Shown here in pieces: positions 8,392-16,164 of a DNA stretch of 64,000 nucleotides (positions are counted from its first letter, which is position 1; every line of letters begins with the position of its first letter). Below the pieces are notes generated by a model. The model was not told where the DNA came from. It made no database searches and worked only from the letters and a program-made list of their open reading frames with translations. Source of the DNA: DAOPZJ01 sp964587625 (GTDB lineage Bacteria > Bacillota > Clostridia > Oscillospirales > JAKOTC01); NCBI GenBank assembly GCA_964587625.1, contig CAZPLU010000006.1:29131-93130 (forward strand), given 5' to 3'. Both the position numbers and the translations under genes were made by a program.

Positions 8392-9870
8392 TTATAAATC
8401 ATCATTTAACGTCAGCCGCCCATACAGGTCATTCCACTCCCGATATTTCGCGGGCGATAACCCCAATACCTGATCGCGGGTGAAGCGGCATTCCCAGTTC
8501 TCGCCGCCCTCGACGCCCGGCACGTTGACGCGGGTGTCGGCTCCGTAATGCAATAAATCCTGAATCGGGAAAATCACAACTCCGGCACAGGATTGGCACA
8601 TCTGGCGCAAAATGTCGTCGTAGTGATTGTCCCAATCGTCTTTCGGGAATCCGAAATAACCCGTGATGCGGTCTCTCGTCTGCGGCTCCTGCTCCCATAA
8701 AAACCCGAGCAGCGTGTTGTTGTCGTGCGTGCCGGTGTAGGCGACGCAGTTTTGGATATAGTTGTGCGGCAGGTGCGGCGATTGCTTGTCGCCCAAAAAG
8801 GCGAATTGCAGCACCCGCATGCCCGGGAAGCCCGACGCTTCGAGCAACGCTTCCACGTCCTCGGTCAATTCGCCCAAATCCTCAGCGATCAACAGACAAT
8901 TTCCCGCCGCCTGTTCCATTTTTCGAACGAATTCCAGCCCCGGCCCTTTTTTCCACTCGCCCTCGCGGGCGGTCCCGGCTTCGGCGGGGATGTTCCAATA
9001 CGACGCAAAGCCCCGGAAATGGTCGAACCGCAGCCCGTCGAACAGCTCCGCCGAATGGATGATGCGTTCGCTCCACCAGGCAAAGCCGTCTTCTTTCATA
9101 CTGTCCCAGTCATAGATCGGGTTTTTCCAAAGCTGCCCATCCTCGGCAAAATAATCCGGCGGAACCCCCGCGACGCATGCCGGTGTGCCGTCTTTTTTCA
9201 ATAAAAATTGCTTTTGATTCGCCCAGACGTCGCAGCTGTCGTAATCGACATAGATCGGTAGGTCGCCCAAAATTTTCACACCGCGTTTGTTGGCATAGGC
9301 CTTCAGGTCGGCCCACTGCATAAAAAATTCGCTCTGGGCAAACCGCCAAAATTTCAGGTCGTTCTCGCGCGGTTTGCTCACCGTCCACTTGTTCCAGACC
9401 GGATAACTGCCGTCGGCAAGGCTGTTCGCGTCGCGCAGCGCCATAAATTCGGCGACCTTGGCCACCTGCGGGTTCGCTTTTAAAAACGCATCGCGCGCTT
9501 TTTCGTCCTGCGGTAAAATACGCGAAGCCGCCAACCGCAAAAGTGAAAGTCGTTCTTTTTCAAGCCGTTCATATTCGCAGCGCCACGGGCTGTTTTGCCG
9601 CGCAAATTCGACCTCCTCCGAAGTCAGAAGCCCTTTCAGGCACAGGATATCCAAACTGATAAAGAAAGGATTTCCACCGAACGCCGCCGGGGACTTATAG
9701 GGCGAAAAAAAGCGGTCGGTCATGCAAAACGGCAGCACCTGCCACCACGAAAATCCGCCGGCCTGTAAAAAGTCGACGAATTCCCGGGCCGCCGGCCCGA
9801 AATCCCCGCAGCCGTATTCGCCCCACAGGGAAAACACCGGCAAAAGGACACCGCTGCTGCGTTCCAACAT
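8392..9870 (-). CDS. malQ: 4-alpha-glucanotransferase (amylomaltase), GH77
   Basis: Transfers glucan segments between malto-oligosaccharides in cytosolic glycogen/starch metabolism. The length, 492 residues, is typical. Visible motifs are the nucleophile region GLRFDHFRGFASYW, the acid/base region LIAEDLGELT, YTGTHDNNT, and the N-terminal WWQVLPF typical of GH77. The ATG at 9870 has AGGAGAGG six to seven bases upstream. It appears monocistronic: a repeat follows it and another lies upstream, and no glycogen genes are adjacent. Confidence 0.95.
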   Translation of the reverse strand: MLERSSGVLLPVFSLWGEYGCGDFGPAAREFVDFLQAGGFSWWQVLPFCMTDRFFSPYKSPAAFGGNPFFISLDILCLKGLLTSEEVEFARQNSPWRCEYERLEKERLSLLRLAASRILPQDEKARDAFLKANPQVAKVAEFMALRDANSLADGSYPVWNKWTVSKPRENDLKFWRFAQSEFFMQWADLKAYANKRGVKILGDLPIYVDYDSCDVWANQKQFLLKKDGTPACVAGVPPDYFAEDGQLWKNPIYDWDSMKEDGFAWWSERIIHSAELFDGLRFDHFRGFASYWNIPAEAGTAREGEWKKGPGLEFVRKMEQAAGNCLLIAEDLGELTEDVEALLEASGFPGMRVLQFAFLGDKQSPHLPHNYIQNCVAYTGTHDNNTLLGFLWEQEPQTRDRITGYFGFPKDDWDNHYDDILRQMCQSCAGVVIFPIQDLLHYGADTRVNVPGVEGGENWECRFTRDQVLGLSPAKYREWNDLYGRLTLNDDL

Positions 9871-9987
9871 GACAAACCTCTCCTTCTTTTGCGTCTTTGC
9901 GAGGAAAAGGGCGGGGCGCGCTTTGACGAAGCGATCCGGGGGTTCAGCGTCCGGCTTACCATCCGGTTGAATGATTCCCGTTTTTTA

Positions 9988-10030
9988 TCGCATGGATTGC
10001 CGCGGGGCTGAAGCCCCCCGCGATGACAGG
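9988..10030. repeat. GGGGCTGAAGCCCC-type palindromic repeat
   Basis: The segment ATTGCCGCGGGGCTGAAGCC and following bases, ending CGCGATGACAG, is an inverted repeat of the same family as the three copies at 44200-44330 (GCGAGGGGCTTTAGCCCCGCG). It lies between malQ and deoC. Confidence 0.65.
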
Positions 10031-10044
10031 GTTAAATCCCGTAC

Positions 10045-10692
10045 TCAAATTCCCTCGACAATCGCAATGCCCGCCGAAGCGCCGATCCGGTCGGCTCCGG
10101 CCTCGATCAGCGCAACCGCATCGGCCTTGGTGCGGATGCCGCCCGACGCCTTGATTTTTACATTGCCCGTGAGATTTTGTTTGATCAGTTTCACGTCCTC
10201 AACCGTGGCAGCACCTTGAGTCATGCCGGTGCAGGTTTTAACGAAAGTCGCGCCCGCCTCGCAGCAGAGTTTAGTCGCGCGGACTTTTTGCTCGTCGTTG
10301 AGCAGGCCGGTCTCGATGATGACCTTGACGACCCTGCCGCCTGCGCAACCGACGATGGCCTTGATTTCGTTTCGGACATAGTCGTTATTGCCGTCAATCA
10401 GTGCCGCCGAATTGATAACCATATCCAGCTCATCGGCGCCGTCCTCAATGGCCTTTTTCGCTTCGGCGGCCTTGATGTCGGTGGTGTTCGCGCCGAGCGG
10501 AAAGCCGATCACGGTGCAGACGGCGACGCCGCTGCCGGAAAGCAGCCGTCTGCACAGCGGGACATAGCAGGGATTGACGCAGACCGAGGCGAAGCGGTAT
10601 TGTTTGGCTTCGGCGCAGAGTTTTTCGATGGCCGCCCGCGTCGCGGTCGGCTTGAGATTGGTGTGGTCGATGTAGGTGTTCAGCGGACGCAT
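10045..10692 (-). CDS. deoC: Deoxyribose-phosphate aldolase
   Basis: Splits 2-deoxyribose 5-phosphate into glyceraldehyde 3-phosphate and acetaldehyde in deoxynucleoside salvage. The 215-residue protein has the aspartate region DELDMVINSAAL, VKVIIETGLL, the Schiff-base lysine in FVKTCTGMTQGAATVEDV, and the second lysine in VKIKASGGIRT. I start it at the ATG at 10692 (MRPLNTYIDHTN), which has AAGGAG seven bases upstream. The longer open frame to 10746 runs into a repeat and is not credible. No other nucleoside genes are adjacent. Confidence 0.94.
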   Translation of the reverse strand: MRPLNTYIDHTNLKPTATRAAIEKLCAEAKQYRFASVCVNPCYVPLCRRLLSGSGVAVCTVIGFPLGANTTDIKAAEAKKAIEDGADELDMVINSAALIDGNNDYVRNEIKAIVGCAGGRVVKVIIETGLLNDEQKVRATKLCCEAGATFVKTCTGMTQGAATVEDVKLIKQNLTGNVKIKASGGIRTKADAVALIEAGADRIGASAGIAIVEGI

Positions 10693-10704
10693 TTTTAAGC
10701 TCCT

Positions 10705-10812
10705 TTCATAGCCACCCTTGTCAAAGGGGGAAGCGTTTATCAGCAAACACAGGGGGGATTCTTCTTGAGATTTTCGAGCACGAATCCCTCCGTCCCTTTG
10801 ACAAGGGAGGTA
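10705..10812. repeat. TTGTCAAAGGGGGA-type repeat between deoC and the heparinase-like gene
   Basis: The ends CCCTTGTCAAAGGGGGA (10710 region) and CCTTTGACAAGGGAGG (10793-10810) face each other, as in the element at 4911-5057. It fills nearly all of the spacer between the 10817 gene and deoC. Confidence 0.65.
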
Positions 10813-10816
10813 AATA

Positions 10817-13033
10817 TTATACTTTCCCCTCGTGCCTCAGATAATTGAACGCGCCGATGTTTTGGGTCAGGTCGTTGTTCGAAAATCCCGTTTTCGGCGA
10901 CTCGAACAGCGTCTTGCCCTTGTAATCGAACCGCGACAGCATCAGCGCGCTGTATTCGTTCCCCGCGATCACCGTCAACAGCGCGTCGGTCGTGAAATCG
11001 GTGTAACCGATCTTACCCGCTTCGAAGCTGTAGGTCGGGCGGTGCCTGTGGTCGTTGTAGCCGTATTTTTCATCCAGCTTCATGCCGACGGTGTATTTTT
11101 TGCCGCCGACCGCGACCTTGAATTCCACCGCGTTGCCGTTCACCAGTTTGCAAGAGGCCGACTTGATGATCTTGTCGTTGCGTTTTTCGTCCTCCGCGCC
11201 GTCCTCGGGCAGCAGCAGCGTCACGAAATGCAGATATTCGCCCTCGCCGAGGTATTCGCTGTAATACTGCGTCAGCGCAAATTGATCGTCGTTATAATTG
11301 CGGCGCAGCTTTTCCAAAGAGACCTTTAGGTCCTTGCGCGCGAACGCCAGCCGCAGCTTCAGGTTTTCGGTACCCTTGGGCCCCTCGGAGTCCTTGAAGG
11401 TCTGTCTGATCGTCCAGTCGCTCTCACCGCATTTCAAGATCTCGCCGCCGAACCACATCTGCCCGAGCGTGTATTCGTAGGTCTGCTTGGCCCTGACCGA
11501 GTCGATGACCGCGAAGCCGCCCGTCGGGAAGCGGATGATCGTGCGGTCGTAGACCGTGCGGTGATGCGGGTCGTCCACGCGGGTGCGCCCGATCTCGAGC
11601 CCCAGCATCTCCTGATAAAAGACCTTTTCGGTCACGACCTTCAAATATGCGCCGAGGTCCTCGGCATATTCCAAAAAGCCCTTCTCACGGAACATGCGCC
11701 CGTTGCGCATGACGATTTTGTTGTGATAAAAATCCGCGCGGAACGCGCCGTGGTCGACGATCGCGTCGCGGTAGCCGCCGTCGCACAGCAGCGGCTTGTC
11801 ACGGTAAAAATAGCTCGTAATCGCGTTTTCGTCGGCATGCCCATGGTGGACTTTTTCGGCGGGCGCGGGGATGGTGCAAAACATATTTTGCCGCGCCAGC
11901 AGCGCGTAATTGCCCTCGTCACGGTAATTGAGCATCAGATATTCTCTGTTTTCGTCGTTCTCTTTACCGCGCCAGACCAGCTTTTTACCCACGAGATCGT
12001 CTATGACCTCGCCCGACAGATATTCCGGCTTAACCGGTTTGACCTTGGCGTCCGCCATGTCGGCGGCAAGCGCATAAGAGCGCGCCATCCACCCGCCGAT
12101 TAAGCCCTTTCCGAAATACTTTCTGCCCCAGTCGAGCAGCTTCATCACGGAATATTTTACGCAGCCGTCATTGAAATTTGCCGCCGCCCACTCCAAGAAG
12201 CCGATGGAAAGCGCCGGGCAACCCCAGTCGCGGAGGCGGGCGTCGCCGTAGTCGGGAATGCTGCCCTCGGGCGTTTGGGTATGCACGAAATAGGTGGCGT
12301 AATAATGAAAAATCGTATCGGTGCGGAAGTTTCGGATGTTGTTTTCGTTCAGATATTCGGCCATGCAAATGTACCACACGCCGTTATAAAGCGTCGTGTC
12401 CTCCATCGTCCAGCGGCCGATCGAGTCCTCGGCGCAAAACCGCGCCAGATCGCCCGCTTCCTTGGCCAGGTAACTGTCCGGGTACAGCCGCGCGAACCGC
12501 GACAGCGTGATCACGCGCAGCACGCAGCGGTTGAACGGACCCCATTCGGGCAGGCGCATCGCAAACCGCGCGGTCGACTCCCAAACCGGCTGCATTCGCA
12601 GGTAAAGCGCATCGTCCAGCAGTCCCGCTTTGCGCAAAATCAGACATCCCTTTGAAAACGGGCCGCCCGCGAACGCCCCCTCGATGAATTGGAGCGCGTC
12701 CAAATCGTCGACCGAGAGCTTGAATTTGCCCGTGACATATTCATAGATATCCGCAATCCGCCCGACCAGCGCAAGCGCGATCTCGGCATATTCGGTTTTT
12801 TTAGTGTGCTTATAGACCTCGGCCGCCGATTGAATCGCATAACCGTATTGCACTTTTCCGAACACCTGCGTCAGCGTCGTGGTCGCGCTGTTGCCCGAAG
12901 CGTCGGTGTTAATGCCCTCGACGACCGACAGATGGTCGAAGTCCTTCTGTTCGGCCCAAAACGTGTCGACGAACTTTTTCATCAGATCGACATAGGTTTT
13001 TGCGGTGGTGATGTTCATTCCCTCGAATTTCAT
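10817..13033 (-). CDS. Heparinase II/III-like (polysaccharide-lyase-type) protein, cytosolic
   Basis: A 738-residue protein with an alpha-toroid-like first half (about residues 1-340, rich in Trp/Tyr helices such as WTMEDTTLYNGVWYICMAEY) and a beta-rich second half. The motif HHGHADENAITSYFYRDKP at about residues 395-413 resembles the heparinase II/III core, where a His and an Asp follow a glycine. No signal peptide or membrane segment is visible, so it should act inside the cell, perhaps on imported acidic oligosaccharides. The ATG at 13033 follows AGGAAGGAAG. The fold-level call is moderate and the substrate is unknown. The sugar-acid genes further downstream are suggestive context only. 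Confidence 0.65.
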   Translation of the reverse strand: MKFEGMNITTAKTYVDLMKKFVDTFWAEQKDFDHLSVVEGINTDASGNSATTTLTQVFGKVQYGYAIQSAAEVYKHTKKTEYAEIALALVGRIADIYEYVTGKFKLSVDDLDALQFIEGAFAGGPFSKGCLILRKAGLLDDALYLRMQPVWESTARFAMRLPEWGPFNRCVLRVITLSRFARLYPDSYLAKEAGDLARFCAEDSIGRWTMEDTTLYNGVWYICMAEYLNENNIRNFRTDTIFHYYATYFVHTQTPEGSIPDYGDARLRDWGCPALSIGFLEWAAANFNDGCVKYSVMKLLDWGRKYFGKGLIGGWMARSYALAADMADAKVKPVKPEYLSGEVIDDLVGKKLVWRGKENDENREYLMLNYRDEGNYALLARQNMFCTIPAPAEKVHHGHADENAITSYFYRDKPLLCDGGYRDAIVDHGAFRADFYHNKIVMRNGRMFREKGFLEYAEDLGAYLKVVTEKVFYQEMLGLEIGRTRVDDPHHRTVYDRTIIRFPTGGFAVIDSVRAKQTYEYTLGQMWFGGEILKCGESDWTIRQTFKDSEGPKGTENLKLRLAFARKDLKVSLEKLRRNYNDDQFALTQYYSEYLGEGEYLHFVTLLLPEDGAEDEKRNDKIIKSASCKLVNGNAVEFKVAVGGKKYTVGMKLDEKYGYNDHRHRPTYSFEAGKIGYTDFTTDALLTVIAGNEYSALMLSRFDYKGKTLFESPKTGFSNNDLTQNIGAFNYLRHEGKV

Positions 13034-13179
13034 GAAAACGGTCTTCCTTCCTTATCGGGGCGGGATTTGAGCATTGACAGGCAACCCATTAAAACCCAAA
13101 ACCCCTCATTTGAAACGGTATTTTTCAAATTCCCCTCCATCGTTGATGGTGATTTAGGCGCTTGTTTTTCGCCGGAATC

Positions 13180-13208
13180 ATTATACCATACCCCGCCGGG
13201 ATGCACAA
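13180..13208 (-). promoter_or_regulatory. Sigma-A promoter for the heparinase-like gene
   Basis: On the minus strand TTGTGC (13208-13203), 17 bases and TATAAT (13185-13180), with TGG just before the -10, form a good extended -10 promoter about 147 bases before the 13033 start. The rest of 13034-13514 contains no credible gene. The 110-residue minus-strand frame there crosses this promoter and looks random. Confidence 0.6.
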
Positions 13209-13514
13209 TTGAATTCCGGGGAACATTTGCGTTTTTATCAATTGATTTACAATATGTCGCCACGCTGTCGATGATGTAAGGGTTAGACAAAAGAATGAAT
13301 GCGATTCTCCTTGCAAATCCTGATTGCCGCAACAACTGCCTCATCAATGAATACAGCATCAACAGGAGTGTGCAGAGATACAGGGATAGATGAGAAAACT
13401 GTGAGATCGGCGATATCGTTTGCCTTTTTCCGCTGACAAGCCCTTTTACGGATGCGTTAAAAATGTCCCATCAGTTATGGCATAATCATTGCGCACGAAA
13501 GGAGGCGCGCCATT

Positions 13515-13819
13515 ATGTTGCTTTACATGATTGGGGTCGAATTGACGGGACAAAAAGTAGAAAAGCGCGGTGAGAGAATCGGCAGGGCCATGGCGATACG
13601 GTCATACAGGTCAAAGAAAAACATAATAAACTTCTTGACGGTCAAAAAAAAGAATATATTGAAAAATGGATTGCCGATAAAGGATTGACAGTCGGGACGA
13701 ATGATTTACAAAATACTGAAATTGCCGAACACAAAAAGCGACCTGCCGAAAAGGTTTGTTGCGACAAAAAAGCGACGATCGACTATAATGCTCTTAGAAT
13801 GATTCCTGCGCCGTTTTAA
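13515..13819 (+). pseudogene. Small frameshifted gene of unknown function
   Basis: An ATG at 13515 with a strong GGAGG site opens a frame (MLLYMIGVELTGQKVEKRG...) that ends after 57 residues in low-complexity Lys/Asn sequence. A second frame takes over near 13590 and reads a more protein-like stretch (HGDTVIQVKEKHNKLLDG, then KKEYIEKWIADKGLTVG) to a TAA ending at 13819, but has no start codon of its own. Joining them by one frameshift gives about 100 residues. The message probably continues into the next gene 15 bases on. I recognise no family. Frameshift decay or a sequencing error are the likely explanations. Confidence 0.35.
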
Positions 13820-13834
13820 AACGCGAGGTGTTTT

Positions 13835-14161
13835 ATGAATATAACAATGAACAAAATAAGCGCAACGGAATACAGCGTAACCCTGCCGACACTATTCTAT
13901 CCTCATATCCTTGAAGTGACGTTTTACGCTTACTCCGCCGCGGCCTTCTCCCACGATATCGCTTTTGTGATCCCATACAGGCGTGTCGTTAACTTGGGGA
14001 ACGATATGATCGAAAAAATCGAATTGCGGGACACAAAAATTGTGAGTCAAAAAACGCTGTACATCAAAACCAAGAAGCCGGTGATATTTTCGCGTCATCA
14101 CTTTGCTGTAAGCGTTTATAAACTGGTTCAGGAAGAAAACAAGAAGAGTGAAAACGATTAG
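13835..14161 (+). CDS. Hypothetical 108-residue protein
   Basis: Not recognised. It has a GAGGTG ribosome site seven bases before the ATG. The composition is balanced, with beta-prone stretches such as YSVTLPTLFYPHILEVTFY and KIVSQKTLYIKTKKPVIF, and a charged C-terminal tail. It has no signal peptide, membrane segment or metal motif. It lies just after the frameshifted small gene and before a regulator remnant at the edge of the restriction island, so it may be an accessory cargo gene. It could also be a partial gene. Confidence 0.5.
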   Translation: MNITMNKISATEYSVTLPTLFYPHILEVTFYAYSAAAFSHDIAFVIPYRRVVNLGNDMIEKIELRDTKIVSQKTLYIKTKKPVIFSRHHFAVSVYKLVQEENKKSEND

Positions 14162-14439
14162 GACCGGATTTTCCAAAATTTGATGAAGCTTAGGCGGCGT
14201 CATGCCGTCGGGAGAAGCAGTCCCGGTGACAATCCGCACATGGAAATCAAAGAAAACCAATTATGCCGTTTTTGCCGCATGGCTTATTGCATTTTTATGT
14301 CGAACGGTGTATCATATTGAAGTAAATGGGAAGTTGTCTTTGTGAGAATAATCAATAAGACTACAAATGAAATCGTTGATTTAAAAATTGGCCGCGCCCT
14401 AAAAGTCCCGAAAAACACTGGAAAGACGGACGCAACGCG

Positions 14440-14600
14440 AAAGAATTTACGCGACACCGCAACCGGATGTGGGCATGCGCGCCAACGAACAGGCAATGTT
14501 TTATTAGTCATGTCGGGCATATCGAAGTATTGGAACCGCCACAACTGCGCGGGCGTATCGGCGCGGCGGCGAAATCCATTTTTGAAAAAATACAAAAAGC
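14440..14600 (+). pseudogene. Remnant of a WYL-domain regulator C terminus
   Basis: In the frame of position 14467 the translation includes HVGHIEVLEPPQLRGRIG, then AAAKSIFEKIQK, which matches the usual end of WYL-domain regulators (a GxxVEVLEPxxLRxxI pattern followed by a helix). No intact start or N-terminal wHTH is found upstream, and the frame runs into the next gene. WYL proteins often regulate defence loci, so a decayed regulator before the nuclease/restriction genes fits. The match is short. Confidence 0.4.
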
Positions 14601-14611
14601 GAGGGTTTGCG

Positions 14612-16114
14612 ATGTATCTTTCAAAAACAAAATATTCGACCGGGATGCAATGCCCGAAAATCCTCTGGCTTGACAGAAATATGCCGGAGCAAAAAGCGGA
14701 ACAGGACGATACCCGGATGCTCATCGGCAATATGGTCGGCGATCTCGCGATGGGTTATTTCGGGGATTATACCGAAGTGCCATTTAACCGTAAAAATATG
14801 CGCAGTATGCTCAACGAAACCCGGCGGCTGATCAACACAGGCACAGAGGTCATCGCCGAAGCGTCTTTTACGTACAACGGCAATTTTTGCAGCGTGGATA
14901 TTTTGCGGAAGGTTGACGGCGGCTGCGAGATCGTCGAAGTCAAAAGCACTTCCGGCACGGCTTACACTACTCCGGAGAATATCATGAATACATACGGCCC
15001 GGATTTGGCGTATCAATATTATGTTCTTACGAACTGCGGTCTGAATGTCATAAAAGTCAATCTGATGCAGCTGAACAAAAAATACATCCGGCACGGCGAG
15101 CTGGACTTACAGCGGCTTTTTGTCATGACCGATTGCACGGACTTGGTTTTGGCGTCGCAGGACGTCATCGAAAAAAACATCGCCGCCATAAAATCGATCG
15201 CCGCGCTTAAAGACGAACCGGAAATGCAAATACGCAGTGGTTGCAAGAACTGTGCTTACGGGGGTTGGTGCTTGCGCGACCTCCCGGAAAACAATGTATT
15301 TGATATCGGTTGGGGCATGAGGGGCGACAAAAAAAACAAGATTTATCAACGCGGATTGGTCAGCTTCCAAGATGTTTTAGATAGCACGGCCGGGTTAAGT
15401 GAAAAACAGCTATTGCAAGTGGAAACCGTAGTAAACAACCTGCCGCCGCACATTAAACCGCACAGCATCCGACAATTTTTGAACGGCTTGACCTATCCGC
15501 TCTATCATTTGGATTTTGAAACCTATCAGCAGGTAGTTCCGTTATGGGACGGCGTGAAACCCTATCAGCATATACCGTTTCAATATTCGCTGCACATTCA
15601 AAACACTCCCGGTGCCGAGCCGACGCACAAGGAATTCTTGGGCAAGGAAGGGACAGACCCGCGCCGTGAGCTTGCCGAGCGGCTGTGTACCGATATTCCG
15701 CAGCATGCCTGCGTTATGGCTTATAACAAAAGTTTTGAGCAAACCTGTATGAAAGCACTGGCACAGCTTTACCCCGATTTAGCCGGGCATTTGATCGATA
15801 TTGGCGACAATATGATTGATTTGATGGAACCGTTCCAAAAGGGATATTATTATCGCCGCGAGATGGGCAGAGGTTATTCGATCAAAGTCGTGCTGCCCGC
15901 TCTTTGCGGCGACGACCCGGCGCTGGATCATCATACACTGGAATTGATCCACGACGGCACAGAGGCGATGAAAACGTTCGCCAATCTGCATGAGAAATCA
16001 CCGGCAGAAATCGCCGAAACACGCGCCGCGTTGTTGGCGTATTGCAAACTCGACACGCTGGCAATGGTGAAGATACTGGAGAAACTGTATGGGGCGGCGG
16101 GAGAGGTTATGTAG
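14612..16114 (+). CDS. DUF2779-family nuclease-like protein (Cas4-like plus RNase H-like)
   Basis: A 500-residue protein. The N-terminal half resembles a Cas4/RecB-type PD-(D/E)XK nuclease: CSVDILRKV and EIVEVKSTSG (about residues 93-113) supply acidic and lysine positions. One cysteine in MQCPKILWLDRN and three in CKNCAYGGWC (about residue 211) could bind an iron-sulphur cluster as in Cas4. The C-terminal half starts with YHLDFETYQQVVPLWDG (about residue 299) and looks like the DEDD/RNase H-like DUF2779 domain. I start it at the ATG at 14612 (MYLSKTKYSTGMQCPK), the family's usual opening. The longer frame to 14342 overlaps the WYL remnant. It lies just before the McrB-like gene in the same direction. 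Function is unproven; nucleic-acid processing is likely. Confidence 0.8.
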   Translation: MYLSKTKYSTGMQCPKILWLDRNMPEQKAEQDDTRMLIGNMVGDLAMGYFGDYTEVPFNRKNMRSMLNETRRLINTGTEVIAEASFTYNGNFCSVDILRKVDGGCEIVEVKSTSGTAYTTPENIMNTYGPDLAYQYYVLTNCGLNVIKVNLMQLNKKYIRHGELDLQRLFVMTDCTDLVLASQDVIEKNIAAIKSIAALKDEPEMQIRSGCKNCAYGGWCLRDLPENNVFDIGWGMRGDKKNKIYQRGLVSFQDVLDSTAGLSEKQLLQVETVVNNLPPHIKPHSIRQFLNGLTYPLYHLDFETYQQVVPLWDGVKPYQHIPFQYSLHIQNTPGAEPTHKEFLGKEGTDPRRELAERLCTDIPQHACVMAYNKSFEQTCMKALAQLYPDLAGHLIDIGDNMIDLMEPFQKGYYYRREMGRGYSIKVVLPALCGDDPALDHHTLELIHDGTEAMKTFANLHEKSPAEIAETRAALLAYCKLDTLAMVKILEKLYGAAGEVM

Positions 16115-16164
16115 TGTTACCGGAGCAATATCAAAATAAAAATCAATTTATGGAGGAACAGAAA

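Noticed and set aside
13030..13362. 110-residue minus-strand frame upstream of the heparinase-like gene
   Set aside because: It crosses a clear promoter, has no ribosome site and its translation looks random.
14342..14611. N-terminal extension of the DUF2779 gene
   Set aside because: The sequence does not resemble the family's start, overlaps a WYL remnant in another frame, and the ATG at 14612 gives the usual opening.
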